8,025 nt of DNA from Accumulibacter sp. (GTDB lineage: Bacteria > Pseudomonadota > Gammaproteobacteria > Burkholderiales > Rhodocyclaceae). The notes below the pieces were generated by a model. It was given only the letters and a program-made list of their open reading frames with translations. It was not told the origin of the DNA and did no database searches. The stretch's first letter is position 1. Every line of letters begins with the position of its first letter. The stretch spans positions 1 through 8,025 of the forward strand of contig DPSD01000173.1 of NCBI GenBank assembly GCA_003538495.1. Direction: 5' to 3'. Shown here piece by piece: positions 6,765-8,025 of the stretch. Position numbers and translations under genes: made by a program.

Positions 6765-7466
6765 CTAGAACGGCGCCGGGCACAAAAAGCAGTAGCGCTC
6801 GCCGCTTTCGGGGTGGGCGAAAGCCAGCTGCTCGGCGTGCAGCAGCAGGCGCTGGGCACTGGCCGCGCTTGCCGCTCCGCCGTACCGAGCTTCGCCGTAG
6901 AGCAGGTCGCCGACGATCGGGTGACCCAGCGCCTGCAGGTGCACGCGCAACTGGTGCGTGCGTCCGGTCTCGGGGACCAGCGTCAGGCGCGAGGTGTTGA
7001 CGGCGGGGTCGTGGCCGAGCACCAGGTAGCGGGTGAGCGAGCGCTTGCCGGCCACGTGGTCGACTTTCTGGCGGGGGCGGTTGGGCCAGTCGGCGCTCAG
7101 CGGCAGGTCGATTTCGCCACTCACCGCGGGCAGTTTGCCGGTGACCACCGCCAGGTAGCGTTTGTCGACCTGCCGGTTGGCGAACAGCAAGCTCAAACGC
7201 CGCTGCATCTTCTTTCCTCGCGCCAGGACCAGCAGACCTGAGGTGTGCATGTCCAGGCGATGAACGGTCAGCGCATCGGGGAAGGGTGCCTGGAGCCGCC
7301 GTTCCAGGCAGTCCTGCTTGTCTTCGCCGCGGCCGGGCACCGAGAGCAGTCCGGCAGGTTTGTTGACCACCAGCACGGAGGCGTCGACGTAGAGGATGTC
7401 GGGCCCCTGATCGTGCGCGGAGAGGCTGGTGGCGGCGGCGACGGGTGCCATGGTGGTCTGGTTCAT
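6765..7466 (-). CDS. rluA: RluA-type dual-specificity RNA pseudouridine synthase
   Basis: This 233-residue enzyme matches E. coli RluA (219 residues) along nearly its whole length. It shares VVNKPAGLLSVPGR (33-46), the catalytic loop VHRLDMHTSG (68-77, with nucleophile D72), LPLSADWPNRPRQKV (121-135), the GRTHQLRVH segment (168-176), GHPIVGD (181-187) and LLLHAE (207-212). RluA makes pseudouridine at U746 of 23S rRNA and U32 of several tRNAs. The WPNRP-QKV stretch is what separates it from RluC and RluD in my reading; there is also no N-terminal S4 domain. The frame is open to 7565 with further ATGs at 7535 and 7565. I chose 7466 because it leaves about 23 residues before ILYVD, close to the E. 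coli protein. However, the ATG at 7535 has a GAGG 4 bases ahead, so a longer form cannot be excluded. Confidence 0.9.
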   Translation of the reverse strand: MNQTTMAPVAAATSLSAHDQGPDILYVDASVLVVNKPAGLLSVPGRGEDKQDCLERRLQAPFPDALTVHRLDMHTSGLLVLARGKKMQRRLSLLFANRQVDKRYLAVVTGKLPAVSGEIDLPLSADWPNRPRQKVDHVAGKRSLTRYLVLGHDPAVNTSRLTLVPETGRTHQLRVHLQALGHPIVGDLLYGEARYGGAASAASAQRLLLHAEQLAFAHPESGERYCFLCPAPF

Positions 7467-7533
7467 GCGGCGCAGATGGGTGCTGAAAGTGGCGCCCAGG
7501 CGTGCCCGGAGCAAGAGGTCGGATTGTCGCGCC

Positions 7534-7562
7534 ATTTGCCCTCGCCGGGCGAGGCGGCAAAT
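7534..7562. repeat. Imperfect 12-bp inverted repeat in the rluA/crotonase spacer
   Basis: ATTTGC (7534-7539) pairs with GCAAAT (7557-7562), and CCTCGC (7540-7545) pairs with GCGAGG (7549-7554). The loop is CGG and a 2-base bulge lies at 7555-7556. On the - strand it would follow directly behind a -10-like TCTAAT (7570-7565), so it could be an operator or a 5' leader hairpin for rluA. It also lies 112 bases upstream of the crotonase start. Confidence 0.55.
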
Positions 7563-7662
7563 CAATTAGACTTGTCCCGGCCGCTGTCTTGCGCGCTACG
7601 GTGAGCTGCGGTGCGCGGCGCGCAGGGCGATGCGGCGCCGGCGTGCAATGACCAGAATTCCC

Positions 7663-7667
7663 AGGAG
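7663..7667 (+). promoter_or_regulatory. Shine-Dalgarno deciding a TTG start
   Basis: AGGAG stands 6 bases before TTG at 7674. No ATG or GTG lies in the same frame nearby, so this site is what sets the start of the crotonase gene. Confidence 0.8.
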
Positions 7668-7673
7668 AACAAC

Positions 7674-8025
7674 TTGACTGCTGCCATCCCACAGTTGACG
7701 ACCATCGCCATCGAGCTGAACGAGGGTGTAGCCGAAATCAGGCTGAATCGGCCGGAGCGCTCGAACGCGATCAACGAGGCGATGTGGCGGGAGCTGCGTA
7801 TTGCCTTCGCTTGGGCGGATGCGACGCCCGAGGTGCGCGTCGCGATCCTCAGCGGAGCTGGCCGCAATTTCTGCGCCGGGATCAATCTGGCGATGCTTGC
7901 CGGCGTTGGCCGGACGGTCGCGCACGCCGACCCGGCGCGCAGCCACGAGGCTCTACGCCGAGTGATTCTCGACCTGCAGGACTGTCTGACCAGCGTCGAG
8001 CGCTGCCGCAAGCCGGTGCTGGCGG
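7674..8025 (+). CDS. Crotonase-family enoyl-CoA hydratase/isomerase (5' part)
   Basis: The first 117 codons of a crotonase-fold protein, cut by the right edge. After the TTG start, a family-typical beginning (VAEIRLNRPERSNAIN, 19-34) is followed by VRVAILSGAGRNFCAGINL (54-72). The AG at 68-69 would supply an oxyanion-hole backbone NH. The spacing and the ERCRKPVLA segment (109-117) resemble enoyl-CoA hydratases and the delta(3,5)-delta(2,4)-dienoyl-CoA isomerase branch, which act in fatty-acid and related acyl-CoA breakdown. The residue after AGI is Asn71 where Asp is usual (AGID). The catalytic residues that separate hydratase from isomerase lie beyond the window, so the exact reaction cannot be assigned. 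The gene is divergent from rluA with a 207-base spacer. Confidence 0.88.
   Translation, partial: MTAAIPQLTTIAIELNEGVAEIRLNRPERSNAINEAMWRELRIAFAWADATPEVRVAILSGAGRNFCAGINLAMLAGVGRTVAHADPARSHEALRRVILDLQDCLTSVERCRKPVLA

Noticed and set aside
6694..7692. A 332-codon - strand open frame overlapping rluA
   Set aside because: It is an out-of-frame shadow of rluA with proline/arginine-rich low-complexity composition; the rluA frame matches E. coli RluA motifs throughout.

Overview
The window looks like chromosome from a GC-rich, Gram-negative proteobacterium, most likely a betaproteobacterium of the Rhodocyclales/Accumulibacter kind. This rests on the PEP-CTERM sorted protein, the NnrS-family membrane protein, a clear RluA, and strong GC bias at third codon positions. 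The assignment is inference from gene content and not from a marker gene. No rRNA, tRNA, CRISPR array, insertion sequence or phage gene is visible.

Layout from left to right: (1) The C-terminal tail of an unrecognised + strand gene ends at 80. (2) A 342-base non-coding stretch (81-422) has a visibly AT-richer right half. It carries inverted repeats and two overlapping promoter candidates, one sigma-54-like and one sigma-70-like. (3) A + strand gene (423-1433) encodes a secreted beta-propeller-like protein with a PEP-CTERM anchor. A strong 11-bp hairpin follows 8 bases after its stop. (4) A large - strand gene (1637-4033) encodes an N-terminal 2-oxoglutarate/Fe(II) oxygenase domain joined to a roughly 590-residue C-terminal region of unknown role. 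(5) Across a 209-base divergent spacer, a + strand MFS transporter (4243-5430) follows. (6) It converges with an NnrS-family membrane protein on the - strand (5470-6630). (7) Upstream of NnrS, on the same strand, is RluA (6765-7466). (8) Divergent from rluA, the 5' part of a crotonase-family enoyl-CoA hydratase/isomerase gene runs off the right edge. It starts at a TTG codon (7674) behind a good Shine-Dalgarno sequence. The rluA/crotonase spacer holds an imperfect 12-bp dyad.

The genes do not form one obvious pathway. The set reads as ordinary chromosome: an exported protein, RNA modification, membrane transport and nitric-oxide-linked physiology, and acyl-CoA metabolism. The less ordinary items are the oxygenase with its long, cysteine-containing C-terminal region; the regular six-unit propeller pattern in the PEP-CTERM protein with its promoter region; and the dyad between rluA and the crotonase gene. 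I did not find convincing evidence of a new multi-gene system.
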